NCBI RefSeq assembly: GCF_003461625.1
Contig: NZ_QTXL01000001.1
Span: 310,001 to 374,000 of the forward strand
From: Clostridium sp. AF15-31
GTDB taxonomy: Bacteria; Bacillota; Clostridia; Lachnospirales; Lachnospiraceae
Direction of reading: 5' to 3'
Length of the DNA: 64,000 bases
Positions 24,270-34,098 of this stretch are shown here, piece after piece (position 1 is the stretch's first letter; each line of letters opens with the position of its first letter). The notes below the pieces were generated by a model. It was not told where the DNA came from. It was given only the letters and a program-made list of their open reading frames with translations, and did no database searches. The translations under genes were made by a program, and so were the position numbers.

Positions 24270-25469
24270 CTATTTGTCGCTGGTTACTTGAAATATGTAG
24301 AACTTCAGATAATATGATTCATCTGCAGCCCACAGAATCGGATGATCAGGAGCCTGAGTACGGAATTCAACCTGTCTCAGTCGTTTGTGAGAGTTGGAAG
24401 CAGCCTGCCCGATGGTTTTTGTAAAGAGTTCATAGTCCATGAAATGGGAGCATGAACAGGTGGCAAGAAAGCCGCCATCTTTAACGAGCTTCATGGCTCT
24501 CAGATTTATTTCCCGATAACCTTTTACAGCGTTTTTAATTGAGTTGCGTGATTTTGTAAATGCAGGTGGATCCAGAATTACAACGTCGAATTTCTCGCCC
24601 TGTTCTTCCAGTTCAGGGAGCAGATCAAAGACATCTTTACAGATAAATGTAACCGAATCCTCCAGGTGGTTCAGCTTTGCATTTTCCTGTGCCTGTCTGA
24701 CCGCAAGTGCCGAAGCATCTACACCCAGTACGCTTGCGGCACCGGCAATTCCGGCGTTCAGCGCAAAAGAGCCTGTGTGTGTGAAACAGTCAAGAACTTT
24801 TGCATCCTTACAAAGACGCTGGATCGCAAGTCGGTTGTATTTCTGGTCAAGAAAGAAGCCGGTCTTCTGACCGTCTTTTACGTCAACAATATAGTGTACG
24901 CCATTTTCAATAATTTCCACGTTCGTGTCGAATTCATCCCCAATGAATCCCTTGAATGGCTGCATCCCTTCATTTATTCTAACTTTAGCATCGCTACGCT
25001 CATAAACACCTTTGATTATTATACCATCCGATTTAAGGATATTTTTTAAAATATTTATTAACAAATTTTTAACTCTGTCGATTCCAAGTGCAAGTGACTC
25101 AACGACCAGCACATCTTCAAATTTGTCAATCACAATACCGGGCAGGAAGTCTGCCTCACCAAATACGATACGGCAGCTGCTTGTATCCACGGTTTTCTTA
25201 CGATAATCCCATGCTGCCTGCAGACGCATGCGGAAGAAATCTTCATTGATCTCGGTATCGACGTGACGTGTCAGCATACGGACAGTGATCTTGGAATTCG
25301 TATTGATAAATCCCTTTCCCATCGGATATCCGTCAAAGTCTTTTACAATGATGATATCCCCGTTTTCAAAGCTCCCCATGATGGTATCTATTTCATTGTC
25401 ATAAATCCAGGCGCCGCCGGCTTTGATGGTTCTGCCCTCGCCCTTCTTTAATGTTACGATTGCGCTCAT
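24270..25469 (-). CDS. Class I SAM-dependent rRNA methyltransferase, RlmI-like
   Basis: 399 residues. An N-terminal PUA domain (VTLKKGEGRTIKAGGAWIYD) is followed by a Rossmann methyltransferase: VLDCFTHTGSFALNAG (SAM loop), VDASALAVRQAQENAKLN and VILDPPAFTKSR, with a Cys pair near the end (TCSCSHF). This is the RlmI/YwbD architecture, which methylates C5 of a 23S rRNA cytosine (C1962 in E. coli). The start is ATG 25469 with GAGGTG 5 nt upstream. It is divergent from uvrB. The exact target base is inferred from family. Confidence 0.88.
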   Translation of the reverse strand: MSAIVTLKKGEGRTIKAGGAWIYDNEIDTIMGSFENGDIIIVKDFDGYPMGKGFINTNSKITVRMLTRHVDTEINEDFFRMRLQAAWDYRKKTVDTSSCRIVFGEADFLPGIVIDKFEDVLVVESLALGIDRVKNLLINILKNILKSDGIIIKGVYERSDAKVRINEGMQPFKGFIGDEFDTNVEIIENGVHYIVDVKDGQKTGFFLDQKYNRLAIQRLCKDAKVLDCFTHTGSFALNAGIAGAASVLGVDASALAVRQAQENAKLNHLEDSVTFICKDVFDLLPELEEQGEKFDVVILDPPAFTKSRNSIKNAVKGYREINLRAMKLVKDGGFLATCSCSHFMDYELFTKTIGQAASNSHKRLRQVEFRTQAPDHPILWAADESYYLKFYIFQVTSDK

Positions 25470-25580
25470 GTTACACCTCGTTCATTTTTTTGATAAGACA
25501 TAGTATACCATGGATGGCATGGTTTTTAAATCCGCTTTGCGGATGACACAGTGGGAAGCGGAAGGTTCTTATAGAATAAA

Positions 25581-25592
25581 GAACAAATATTC
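25581..25592. promoter_or_regulatory. Candidate LexA (DinR) box upstream of uvrB
   Basis: GAACAAATATTC fits the Firmicute SOS operator GAAC-N4-GTTC with one mismatch. It is about 100 bp upstream of uvrB, a classical SOS gene. The mismatch makes this tentative. Confidence 0.35.
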
Positions 25593-25690
25593 GATTTGCT
25601 CTGTACTTTTTTTAAATGGAATGATATATTAGACAGAGAACAATAATAAGAATATTGATTGTATTTAGATAGATATATCAGGAGAACATA

Positions 25691-27679
25691 ATGGATCATT
25701 TCAAATTAGTATCAGAATATCAGCCGACCGGTGATCAGCCGCAGGCGATCAAAGAGCTGGTGGATGGATTTAAAGAGGGAAACCAGTTTGAAACCTTGTT
25801 AGGTGTAACCGGTTCCGGTAAGACATTTACCATGGCAAATGTAATAGCACAACTGAATAAACCGACGCTGGTGCTTGCGCACAACAAAACGCTGGCGGCA
25901 CAGTTATATTCGGAAATGAAGGAATTTTTTCCGGAAAATGCAGTAGAATATTTTGTTTCTTATTATGATTATTACCAGCCGGAAGCATATGTGGCATCGA
26001 CTGATACTTATATAGCGAAGGATTCTGCGATCAACGATGATATTGACAAGATGCGTCACAGTGCAACTGCGGCCTTGATAGACAGAAAAGATGTTGTGGT
26101 CGTATCCTCGGTATCCTGTATTTACGGTATCGGTGATCCGGATGAATACCGGGAGCAGATGCTGTCGCTCCGTGTCGGCATGATCAAGGATCGGGATATG
26201 GTGATCGATGAACTGACGGATATCCAGTATGTCAGAAATGATATGGATTTCCACCGTGGAACATTCCGTGTACACGGGGATGTGCTGGAGATTCTTCCGG
26301 TATCGACATTTGAAGATGCTGTGCGTGTTGAATTCTTTGGTGATGAGATCGACCGTATCTGTGAATTTGATCCGTTGACCGGGGAGATCAGGCGCAGCCT
26401 GAATTTTACCTGTATCTTTCCTGCTTCTCATTATGTTGTCGGACATGAGAAGCTGGAACGTGCACTTACAAAGATCGAAGCGGAATTGGCTGAACGGGTA
26501 CAGTATTTTAAGGAAAATGATAAGCTGATCGAAGCACAGCGGATTGAAGAACGGACAAATTTTGATATAGAGATGATGCGGGAGACAGGCTTCTGCTCCG
26601 GTATCGAGAACTATTCAGGGCCATTATCCGGCAGAGAATCCGGGGAGACTCCGAGTACATTGCTGGATTTCTTCGGTGATGATTTCCTGTTGATCATAGA
26701 TGAGTCGCATATGACGATTCCGCAGGTCGGAGGAATGTATGCAGGTGACCGTTCCAGAAAACAGAATCTGGTAGATTATGGATTCCGTCTGCCATCCGCA
26801 TTGGACAACCGTCCGTTGAATTTTGAAGAATTTGAATCGAAGTTAGATCAGGTGTTATTTGTATCGGCGACACCATCCAAATATGAAGCAGAGCACGAGC
26901 TGCTCCGGGCTGAACAGATCATCCGGCCGACCGGATTGCTGGATCCACCGGTGGATGTCCGTCCGGTAGAAGGACAGATTGACGACCTGATGTCAGAGAT
27001 ATTGAAAGAGACAGAACAGGGACACAAGGTTCTGGTTACAACACTTACAAAACGTATGGCAGAGGATCTGACAGATTTTCTGCGTGAGAATGGCATTAAG
27101 GTCAAATATCTTCATTCCGATATTGATACAATGGAGCGTGTAGAGATCGTGCGCGATCTCAGAATGGGTGTATTTGACGTATTAGTTGGTATCAACCTCC
27201 TTCGTGAGGGACTTGACATTCCGGAGATCACACTGGTGGCTATCCTGGATGCAGATAAAGAGGGCTTCCTGCGTTCGGAGACATCGTTGATCCAGACGAT
27301 CGGACGTGCTGCGAGAAACTCAGAAGGTCACGTTATCATGTATGCAGATATGATGACAGACTCCATGAAACGTGCGATCTCGGAGACAAATCGTCGTCGA
27401 AAGATTCAGGATGCTTATAATAAGGAACATGGGATCATACCGAAGACGATCCAGAAGGGTATCCGTGATCTTATTACAAATGAAGTCACAGAAGATAAAC
27501 CGGTTGTGGATGCTGAGAAAGATATTGAATCCATGACGAAGAAAGAGCTGAAAGCAATGATCGATAAGCTGACAAAGAAGATGAACATGGCAGCCGCGGA
27601 CCTGAACTTTGAAATGGCAGCGATCGTCCGTGATGAGCTGAAGAAGTATAAAGAAGCACTTCGGGACTATGATAAGTAG
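25691..27679 (+). CDS. uvrB: Excinuclease ABC subunit UvrB
   Basis: A 662-residue DNA-damage recognition helicase of nucleotide excision repair. Walker A is GVTGSGKT (about 39-46). The beta-hairpin region ([11 protein letters not shown]), the DEAD-like box [10 protein letters not shown], the helicase C motifs ([36 protein letters not shown]) and the C-terminal UVR domain that contacts UvrC ([15 protein letters not shown]) are all present. The start is ATG 25691 with AGGAGA upstream. uvrA follows after a 318-bp gap occupied by a palindromic element. Confidence 0.97.
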   Translation: MDHFKLVSEYQPTGDQPQAIKELVDGFKEGNQFETLLGVTGSGKTFTMANVIAQLNKPTLVLAHNKTLAAQLYSEMKEFFPENAVEYFVSYYDYYQPEAYVASTDTYIAKDSAINDDIDKMRHSATAALIDRKDVVVVSSVSCIYGIGDPDEYREQMLSLRVGMIKDRDMVIDELTDIQYVRNDMDFHRGTFRVHGDVLEILPVSTFEDAVRVEFFGDEIDRICEFDPLTGEIRRSLNFTCIFPASHYVVGHEKLERALTKIEAELAERVQYFKENDKLIEAQRIEERTNFDIEMMRETGFCSGIENYSGPLSGRESGETPSTLLDFFGDDFLLIIDESHMTIPQVGGMYAGDRSRKQNLVDYGFRLPSALDNRPLNFEEFESKLDQVLFVSATPSKYEAEHELLRAEQIIRPTGLLDPPVDVRPVEGQIDDLMSEILKETEQGHKVLVTTLTKRMAEDLTDFLRENGIKVKYLHSDIDTMERVEIVRDLRMGVFDVLVGINLLREGLDIPEITLVAILDADKEGFLRSETSLIQTIGRAARNSEGHVIMYADMMTDSMKRAISETNRRRKIQDAYNKEHGIIPKTIQKGIRDLITNEVTEDKPVVDAEKDIESMTKKELKAMIDKLTKKMNMAAADLNFEMAAIVRDELKKYKEALRDYDK

Positions 27680-27720
27680 AAAATACAATACAGATCATGC
27701 TGTCGTACTAATTGAAAGTG

Positions 27721-27959
27721 TATAAACATGTATGATCATAATATTATTTGTTTGAATATTAGTTGTTAAACTAATATGAAAGATATCATTACTATTATGA
27801 AGTAAGCCTTATCCGAGGCCGGTACTTAAGTTGCGTTTTTTGCAACTTTATGTACCGCTGCACGAGGATACGAGCGGAAGCGTCTTACGGAATAATATGT
27901 AATGTATCTTTCATATTGTATAAAAGTAATAATAAATATAATGATCATACATGTTTATA
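27721..27959. mobile_element. MITE-like palindromic element between uvrB and uvrA (copy A)
   Basis: Fills most of the 318-bp uvrB-uvrA gap. It has perfect 19-bp terminal inverted repeats, TATAAACATGTATGATCAT (27721-27739) and its complement (27941-27959). Next come subterminal inverted repeats (ATATGAAAGATA at about 27774 with TATCTTTCATAT at about 27905) and a central hairpin (CGGTAC...GTTGC/GCAAC...GTACCG, 27820-27857). It has no ORF. The right half shares CGTCTT-CG-AATAAT-GTAATGT sequence with the element at 43485-43605, so it belongs to a repeated family. No transposase is present. Confidence 0.65.
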
Positions 27960-27997
27960 AGATTCAAATAAAATGAGCAGAAAGAAGGTCAACCGAA

Positions 27998-30835
27998 ATG
28001 GGTGATATTAAGTATATTACGATTAAAGGTGCAAAAGAACATAACCTGAAGAATATAGATGTGAAGATTCCGAGGGATAAATTTGTCGTTGTGACAGGTC
28101 TGTCCGGTTCGGGCAAATCCTCACTGGCATTTGATACGATCTATGCTGAAGGTCAGCGACGCTATATGGAGTCCTTATCTTCCTATGCAAGACAGTTCCT
28201 TGGACAGGCAGAGAAGCCGGATGTCGAGAAGATCGAGGGCCTGTCGCCTGCGATATCGATCGATCAGAAATCGACGAATAAGAATCCGAGATCCACAGTC
28301 GGAACAGTAACAGAGATCTATGATTATTTCCGTCTGTTATATGCAAGAGCAGGAATCCCACACTGTCCGAAATGTGGAAAAGTGATCAGCAAACAGAGCG
28401 TGGATCAGATGGTAGACGATATCATGCAATTGCCGGAACGGACAAAATTCATGGTACTCGCACCGGTTATAAGAGGCAGAAAAGGGGAACATGTGAAGCT
28501 GTTGGAGAAGGCGGCAAAGAGCGGTTTTGTTCGTGCGATCATTGATGGCAGCATGTATGAGTTATCCGAGGAGATCAAGCTGGATAAGAATAAGAAGCAT
28601 AATATTGATATTGTTGTGGATCGTCTGGTCGTTCGTCCTGATATGGAACGAAGACTGACAGATTCTGTAGAGACAACTCTGCGGATGGCAGAAGGTCTGA
28701 TGAAGATTGAGGTTATAAATACAGATGGAGAAAATGAGATCTTGAATTTCTCTGACAGCTTTTCCTGCCCGGATTGTGGAATCAGCATTGATGAGATCGA
28801 GCCCAGAAGTTTTTCATTCAATAATCCATTTGGCGCATGTCCATGTTGTGCCGGTCTGGGATTTAAGATGGAATTTGATCCGGATCTGATGATACCGGAT
28901 ACCAAGCTGTCGATCAATGAAGGGGCAATTGTTGTGCTGGGCTGGCAGTCCTGTAATGATGGAAAGAGTTTCACAAATGCAGTGCTTCGTGCATTAGCAG
29001 AGGAATATCATTTCTCACTGGACACACCATTTCAGGATTACAGTGATGAGATCAAAGATCTGTTATTATATGGCAAGAACAGCCGTCCGGTAAAGGTTCA
29101 CTATAAAGGACAGCGTGGAGAAGGCGTCTATGATATTACATTTGAAGGACTGATCAAGAATGTCCAGCGAAGATACCGGGAGACCGGAGGTGAGACGACC
29201 AAGGCCGAGTATGAGACTTTTATGACGATCACGCCATGTGAAGAATGTAAAGGAAAACGTCTGAAACCGACAGCACTGGCTGTTACGATCGCCGATAAGA
29301 ATATTGATGATCTGACCAGAATGTCGATCGAGGATCTTACAGACTTTATGGATAATATTAAGTTGACAGACCGGCAGATGCTGATCGGCGGGGCAGTTTT
29401 AAAGGAGATCCGGGCGAGACTGCATTTTCTGATCGATGTAGGCCTTGATTATCTGGCACTTTATCGTTCTACAGGCACATTGTCCGGTGGCGAGGCACAG
29501 CGAATCCGTTTGGCGACACAGATCGGTTCCGGGCTTGTGGGCGTTGCTTATATTCTGGATGAACCAAGTATCGGTCTGCATCAGAGAGATAATGATAAGC
29601 TGATCGGAGCATTGGAGCATTTGCGTGATCTTGGAAATACTCTGATCGTGGTAGAGCATGATGAAGATACGATGCGTGCTGCGGATTATATTATAGATAT
29701 CGGTCCGGGAGCCGGTGAAAATGGTGGTTATGTCGTTGCGGAAGGTACGGCAGAGGAGATCATGAAAAATGAGAACTCAATCACCGGTGATTATTTAAGC
29801 GGAAGAAAAAAGATTCCGGTACCGGAGGTACGAAGAAAGCCAACGGGCTGGCTGACCGTTCAGAATGCTTATGAGAACAACCTGAAGCATATCGATGTGA
29901 ATATACCACTGGGTATTATGGTATGCGTGACTGGTGTATCCGGTTCGGGAAAGAGCTCACTTGTAAATGAGATCTTATATAAGAAGCTGGCGAGAAGACT
30001 GAATAAGAGCCGTATCAAACCAGGGCATCATGATCATATCGTGGGTTACGATGCACTTGATAAGGTGATCAATATCGATCAGTCTCCAATCGGAAGAAGC
30101 CCGAGATCGAACCCGGCAACCTATACAGGTGTATTTGACATGATCCGTGACCTGTTTGCAAATACAAAGGATGCCAAGGCAAGAGGATATAAGAAGGGAA
30201 GATTTTCATTCAATGTATCGGGTGGACGATGCGAAGCCTGCCGTGGTGATGGTATCATCAAGATCGAGATGCATTTCCTGCCGGATGTCTATGTTCCTTG
30301 TGAGGTATGCGGTGGCAAGCGGTACAATCGTGAGACACTGGAAGTAAAATATAAAGGTAAGAGCATTTATGATGTTCTGGATATGACTGTGGATGAAGCC
30401 TGCGAGTTCTTTGCAAATGTTCCAAGCATTCTGCGAAAGATCGAAACGTTAAAGGATGTTGGCCTGGGCTATATCCGTCTGGGACAGCCATCTACCACTT
30501 TATCCGGAGGAGAGGCACAGAGAGTAAAGCTTGCGACGGAGCTTGCCAGACGTGGAACCGGAAAGACGATCTACATTCTGGATGAACCGACGACTGGACT
30601 TCATTTCGCCGATGTTCATCGTCTGGTGGATATTCTTCGCAGACTTAGTGACAGTGGAAATACCGTAGTTGTTATCGAGCATAATCTGGATGTTATAAAG
30701 ACTGCCGATTATATCATCGACATGGGACCGGAAGGCGGTGTCCGCGGTGGAACAGTGATCGCACAGGGAATACCGGAGGAGATCGCAGAATGTGAGAATT
30801 CATATACCGGACAATATCTGAAGCGGTATTTATAA
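27998..30835 (+). CDS. uvrA: Excinuclease ABC subunit UvrA
   Basis: A 945-residue ABC-type ATPase that loads UvrB at DNA lesions. There are two ATPase modules: Walker [13 protein letters not shown] near residue 34 and [10 protein letters not shown] near residue 648, each with an LSGGEAQR signature. Zinc-binding Cys pairs [27 protein letters not shown] and [10 protein letters not shown] are intact. The start is ATG 27998 with GAAGG about 10 nt upstream. It is full length for the family. Confidence 0.98.
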   Translation: MGDIKYITIKGAKEHNLKNIDVKIPRDKFVVVTGLSGSGKSSLAFDTIYAEGQRRYMESLSSYARQFLGQAEKPDVEKIEGLSPAISIDQKSTNKNPRSTVGTVTEIYDYFRLLYARAGIPHCPKCGKVISKQSVDQMVDDIMQLPERTKFMVLAPVIRGRKGEHVKLLEKAAKSGFVRAIIDGSMYELSEEIKLDKNKKHNIDIVVDRLVVRPDMERRLTDSVETTLRMAEGLMKIEVINTDGENEILNFSDSFSCPDCGISIDEIEPRSFSFNNPFGACPCCAGLGFKMEFDPDLMIPDTKLSINEGAIVVLGWQSCNDGKSFTNAVLRALAEEYHFSLDTPFQDYSDEIKDLLLYGKNSRPVKVHYKGQRGEGVYDITFEGLIKNVQRRYRETGGETTKAEYETFMTITPCEECKGKRLKPTALAVTIADKNIDDLTRMSIEDLTDFMDNIKLTDRQMLIGGAVLKEIRARLHFLIDVGLDYLALYRSTGTLSGGEAQRIRLATQIGSGLVGVAYILDEPSIGLHQRDNDKLIGALEHLRDLGNTLIVVEHDEDTMRAADYIIDIGPGAGENGGYVVAEGTAEEIMKNENSITGDYLSGRKKIPVPEVRRKPTGWLTVQNAYENNLKHIDVNIPLGIMVCVTGVSGSGKSSLVNEILYKKLARRLNKSRIKPGHHDHIVGYDALDKVINIDQSPIGRSPRSNPATYTGVFDMIRDLFANTKDAKARGYKKGRFSFNVSGGRCEACRGDGIIKIEMHFLPDVYVPCEVCGGKRYNRETLEVKYKGKSIYDVLDMTVDEACEFFANVPSILRKIETLKDVGLGYIRLGQPSTTLSGGEAQRVKLATELARRGTGKTIYILDEPTTGLHFADVHRLVDILRRLSDSGNTVVVIEHNLDVIKTADYIIDMGPEGGVRGGTVIAQGIPEEIAECENSYTGQYLKRYL

Positions 30836-30921
30836 AGTGTGAAGATAGAGAATACAATTAAGCTCTTATATAGATATCAGTTTTATAGAATGTGTAGAAT
30901 TGATATAGAGGAATTAGCAAC

Positions 30922-31350
30922 ATGAGGAATGATAAGATTATTGGCGCATTGATCGGCCTTGTAGGTGCGGCCGGTAATTCCGGCTGGACAGAGAAAACAG
31001 ATCAGACGATCGCAAGTGCGTTATTACAGGAAGACAATGATGAGACAATAGAGGAAATACACCGGGAGAAATACCGACTTTCTCCCGGGTGTTCCACCTG
31101 TACGGCTCCATGCGGGAATACATCTGATTATGATATGAGCTGTTTCTGGAATGGCAGCCTGGAAGAACAGAAGCGTAAGCATGACATAATCAATGAATTA
31201 CAGCAGGTGGCAGAACAGTATAACAGCGGAAATCTTAAGAGATTACCTGAGGTCTGTTTCCGTGCACTTGCATGCTTTTCCTATGGCATGGACGAAGCTG
31301 CATACGAGTCTTTAATGAGCGACTTCCATAATATAGCCGAAACTGTTTAA
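30922..31350 (+). CDS. Small Cys-rich protein, possible iron-sulfur protein
   Basis: A 142-residue protein with a central CSTCTAPCGNTSDYDMSC block: Cys57, Cys60, Cys64 and Cys74 (CX2CX3CX9C). The spacing suggests a [4Fe-4S] or metal site. The CG-x-T-x-DYDM context is reminiscent of the Cys cluster at the N-terminus of hybrid-cluster (hydroxylamine reductase) proteins, but the rest of that enzyme is absent. The remainder is helical. It starts at ATG 30922, 86 bp after uvrA, with a weak GAGGAA. Similar small proteins are common in Lachnospiraceae as far as I recall. Function is unknown. Confidence 0.65.
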   Translation: MRNDKIIGALIGLVGAAGNSGWTEKTDQTIASALLQEDNDETIEEIHREKYRLSPGCSTCTAPCGNTSDYDMSCFWNGSLEEQKRKHDIINELQQVAEQYNSGNLKRLPEVCFRALACFSYGMDEAAYESLMSDFHNIAETV

Positions 31351-31397
31351 GAGTAGAACTGCAGATAGAGTTACAGTTATATCTTAGCGTTTATGTT

Positions 31398-32705
31398 CTA
31401 TATAGATTTGCTTTTCAGGCAGCCAAGGCTGACAAATAACACTACGACTTCAACGATCGGCATAACAAACCACAGGCTGGATGCACCCAGACACAATGGA
31501 AATACAAGGATACAGATACTGCTTAAGATGATATTCCGGAGCAGTGAGATGCACAGGGATTGTGCAGATCGCAGTATCGCCTGTAAATAGTAAGAAGTCA
31601 GCAGGTTAATGCCAAATGGCAGGAATGCAAAAAAGTAGGTTCGTATACCCAGATTTGCAATATCAGTCAGTGTTGGATTCATTTTAATAAAAATACGACA
31701 GACCGCAGTCGGGAATAAGATTCCACTAAGCGAGAAGATGGCACCCATTATAAGGATAGTGGTATATGCCATCTTTTTTATTCCTTTGATTCGGACCCCA
31801 TTTCCTGCACCATAATTAGTAGAGATAACAGGCTGGATTGACTGACCGACTCCGGTAAACAGGGAGTTGAACAGGATTACACAGTTTGAGATCACGCTGT
31901 AGATCGAGAGTGCATTTTCACCGCAGTATTTCAGGATCTGGATATTAAACAGCAGTACGATGAATCCATTTGCAAATTCATTGAAAAAACTTGGGATACC
32001 ACCGACAATAATATGACGGATACTGGGAATCGTGTGAATCGGTCGGATGAAATGAAGACCGTTTTTGCGTGAGAAAAAGTGTGAGCCACCGACAATTACC
32101 TGGATAGTCATACCGAGAACGGAAGCGAATGCGGCACCGCCCATTCCCATATGCATAGGAAATACAAAAATGATATCCAGTGCGATATTTACGACGCCGC
32201 CAAGCAGAACTCCCGCCATTGCACGGTTTGGATCATTGTCGGCACGAATAAAGATTGCTACATAATTTGAAAATACAGCAACCGGAAGGAAAATGTTGAT
32301 ATAACGCATGTAGGACATGGCGTATGGGAATAAGGTGTCATTTGCTCCCATCAGATGAAGCAGCTTAGGCATGCAGGTGGCATAGATCAGCCATAAAAGG
32401 GTAGTAACAGCCGTAATCAGGAAAAAAGAGATTGTAAAATAACGATTGGATTTCTGATGATTACCACTTCCCCTGTGAACACTCATCTGTACAGAGCCGC
32501 CGACACCAAACAGGATTCCGGTTGACATCAGGATGCAGAGAAGTGGTGTTGTAATACTTAGGGCAGCAAGAGCATCTGCGCCGACACCTTTTCCAATGAC
32601 GATCGCATCTGTCAGTGTATAAATAGACATAACCATGGCACTTCCAAGTGATGGTATCAGAAATTTGAAGTATAATTTTTTCAGATTGTCTTTTAATAAA
32701 TCCAT
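31398..32705 (-). CDS. MATE-family (MepA-like) efflux protein, riboswitch-controlled
   Basis: A 435-residue transporter with about 12 membrane segments and the MATE N-terminal pattern (YFKFLIPSLGSAMVMSIYTL, then TDAIVIGKGVGADALAALSI). The start is ATG 32705, with AGGAGG 9 nt upstream. It is transcribed from a near-consensus promoter at 32856-32883 through a 140-nt leader that has an aptamer-like three-helix fold and a perfect intrinsic terminator, so expression is probably ligand-gated. MATE genes of this type are the classic cargo of mepA-motif (guanidine-IV) riboswitches, which would make guanidinium export the likely job. Confidence 0.9.
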   Translation of the reverse strand: MDLLKDNLKKLYFKFLIPSLGSAMVMSIYTLTDAIVIGKGVGADALAALSITTPLLCILMSTGILFGVGGSVQMSVHRGSGNHQKSNRYFTISFFLITAVTTLLWLIYATCMPKLLHLMGANDTLFPYAMSYMRYINIFLPVAVFSNYVAIFIRADNDPNRAMAGVLLGGVVNIALDIIFVFPMHMGMGGAAFASVLGMTIQVIVGGSHFFSRKNGLHFIRPIHTIPSIRHIIVGGIPSFFNEFANGFIVLLFNIQILKYCGENALSIYSVISNCVILFNSLFTGVGQSIQPVISTNYGAGNGVRIKGIKKMAYTTILIMGAIFSLSGILFPTAVCRIFIKMNPTLTDIANLGIRTYFFAFLPFGINLLTSYYLQAILRSAQSLCISLLRNIILSSICILVFPLCLGASSLWFVMPIVEVVVLFVSLGCLKSKSI

Positions 32706-32733
32706 TATAAGTCCTCCTATGCTGTGCTGTTCA

Positions 32734-32770
32734 CAAAAAAAGAGCCAGATAAGATAATCTTATCTGGCTC
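32734..32770 (-). terminator. Leader terminator (riboswitch expression platform)
   Basis: GAGCCAGATAAGA and its exact complement (32742-32754 with 32758-32770) form a 13-bp stem with a 3-nt loop, followed on the minus strand by at least seven T. It lies in the MATE leader, about 30 nt before the ribosome binding site. Confidence 0.9.
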
Positions 32771-32850
32771 ATAACATTCATGTCCATCCGGGAATCCTGA
32801 ATAACATTCAGAACACCTTGCAAGGTATATCATATATACCGTCCGATTCG
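32771..32850 (-). ncRNA. Candidate riboswitch aptamer, possibly guanidine-IV (mepA motif)
   Basis: Read on the minus strand, the leader has GAATC/GATTC closing a fold with two hairpins: GGTATAT/ATATACC (32824-32840) and CTGAAT/ATTCAG (32797-32811). They are joined by a purine-rich TTGCAAGGTGTT. The 3' part (ATGTTATGAGCC) runs into the left arm of a strong terminator and could act as an anti-terminator. A leader with promoter, compact fold, terminator and MATE gene is the known genomic context of the guanidine-IV class. The class call is made from context, not from a consensus match. Confidence 0.55.
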
Positions 32851-32855
32851 TGCCT

Positions 32856-32883
32856 ATTATACCAAGTTGATAGAAAATGTCAA
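32856..32883 (-). promoter_or_regulatory. Near-consensus SigA promoter of the MATE leader
   Basis: On the minus strand TTGACA (32883-32878), a 16-bp spacer and TATAAT (32861-32856). Both boxes are perfect. Confidence 0.85.
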
Positions 32884-32915
32884 TCAATTTTATGGCATTT
32901 TTAGTATGCGGGTGT

Positions 32916-32921
32916 TATAAT
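32916..32921 (+). promoter_or_regulatory. -10 box of the yeiH-like gene
   Basis: TATAAT 35 bp upstream of ATG 32956, divergent from the MATE promoter. The -35 is weak (ATGGCA, 18-bp spacer). Confidence 0.5.
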
Positions 32922-32955
32922 AGCATCCGCAAAAAACACAGTGAGGTAGGAATAA

Positions 32956-33993
32956 ATGAATTTTATTAAGAAAAACTGGATAGGAATTCTGGTGTGTTTT
33001 ATCATAGCAGTTCCTTCATGGTTAATTGGAAAACGGTTTCCGGTTGTCGGCGGACCGATCATTGCGATATTAGCCGGTATGTTGATCGCACTTGTATGGA
33101 CGGATAAGGGAAAGGCAGAAGCCGGTATCAAATGGACATCAAAGATTGTTTTGCAGACAGCCGTTGTATTATTAGGATTTGGCATGAATCTCGGAGTAAT
33201 CCTGCAGACAGGAAAACAGTCGCTTCCGATCATTATCTGTACGATCGGTACATCCTTATTGATCGCATGGATCCTTCGAAAGGTGATGAAGGTTCCGGCA
33301 AATACTTCGATTCTTGTCGGTGTTGGATCTTCTATCTGTGGTGGTTCCGCAATCGCAGCAACAGCACCGGTTATAGATGCAGATGACGATGAAGTCGCAC
33401 AGGCTATTTCTGTTATCTTTTTCTTTAACGTGCTTGCGGCTATCTTCTTCCCAATCATTGGAAAAGTAATAGGATTTGACACGGCATCCGGTGATGCATT
33501 TGGAATATTTGCGGGAACAGCCATCAATGATACATCTTCTGTAACAGCGGCGGCATCAACATGGGACAGCATGTGGAATCTTGGAAGTGAGACTCTCAAT
33601 AAGGCAGTAACGGTAAAACTGACCAGAACACTGGCAATTATACCGATCACATTAGTGCTTGCGGCAGTTCGTGCAAGACAGGCGGCAAAGACAGAGCAGA
33701 AGACAAATGGATTCAGCTTGAAAAAAGCATTTCCCATGTTCATTCTGTATTTTGTGATCGCATCTATAATCACAACGATCTGTATCAGTCTGGGCGTAAA
33801 TGCGGATGTATTTGCACCGTTAAAGGAGCTGTCCAAATTCTTCATTATCATGGCTATGGCGGCGATCGGGTTAAACAGCAATGTTATTAAGCTGATCAAA
33901 ACCGGTGGCAAGCCGATTTTGTTAGGTGCATGCTGTTGGATCGGCATTACCTTGGTTAGCCTGCTTATGCAGCATGTTATGGGAATCTGGTAA
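32956..33993 (+). CDS. YeiH/UPF0324-family putative sulfate exporter
   Basis: A 345-residue polytopic membrane protein with about 10 hydrophobic segments. Family hallmarks are visible: [33 protein letters not shown] and [12 protein letters not shown]. The YeiH family is annotated as a putative sulfate/sulfonate exporter, but experimental support is thin. The start is ATG 32956 behind GAGGTAGG. It is divergent from the MATE gene, with which it shares a 250-bp intergenic region. It ends in a strong bidirectional terminator. Confidence 0.88.
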   Translation: MNFIKKNWIGILVCFIIAVPSWLIGKRFPVVGGPIIAILAGMLIALVWTDKGKAEAGIKWTSKIVLQTAVVLLGFGMNLGVILQTGKQSLPIIICTIGTSLLIAWILRKVMKVPANTSILVGVGSSICGGSAIAATAPVIDADDDEVAQAISVIFFFNVLAAIFFPIIGKVIGFDTASGDAFGIFAGTAINDTSSVTAAASTWDSMWNLGSETLNKAVTVKLTRTLAIIPITLVLAAVRARQAAKTEQKTNGFSLKKAFPMFILYFVIASIITTICISLGVNADVFAPLKELSKFFIIMAMAAIGLNSNVIKLIKTGGKPILLGACCWIGITLVSLLMQHVMGIW

Positions 33994-33997
33994 AAGC

Positions 33998-34068
33998 AAT
34001 ATGCCCCATATGGTTTATACAACAGAACACAAGTGGTCTGTGAAATAAATCCATATGGGGCATATTGT
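33998..34068. terminator. Bidirectional terminator between yeiH-like gene and fba
   Basis: A perfect 17-bp stem, CAATATGCCCCATATGG (33998-34014) with its complement (34052-34068). The loop holds a smaller CAGA/TCTG hairpin. It lies between the two convergent genes. Confidence 0.75.
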
Positions 34069-34098
34069 TGTTATACGATATTCGTATTACGAAAGAAA

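Noticed and set aside
32901-34022. 373-codon frame antisense to the yeiH-like gene
   Set aside because: A shadow of a highly biased coding sequence. The plus-strand product has clear membrane segments, family motifs and a ribosome binding site.
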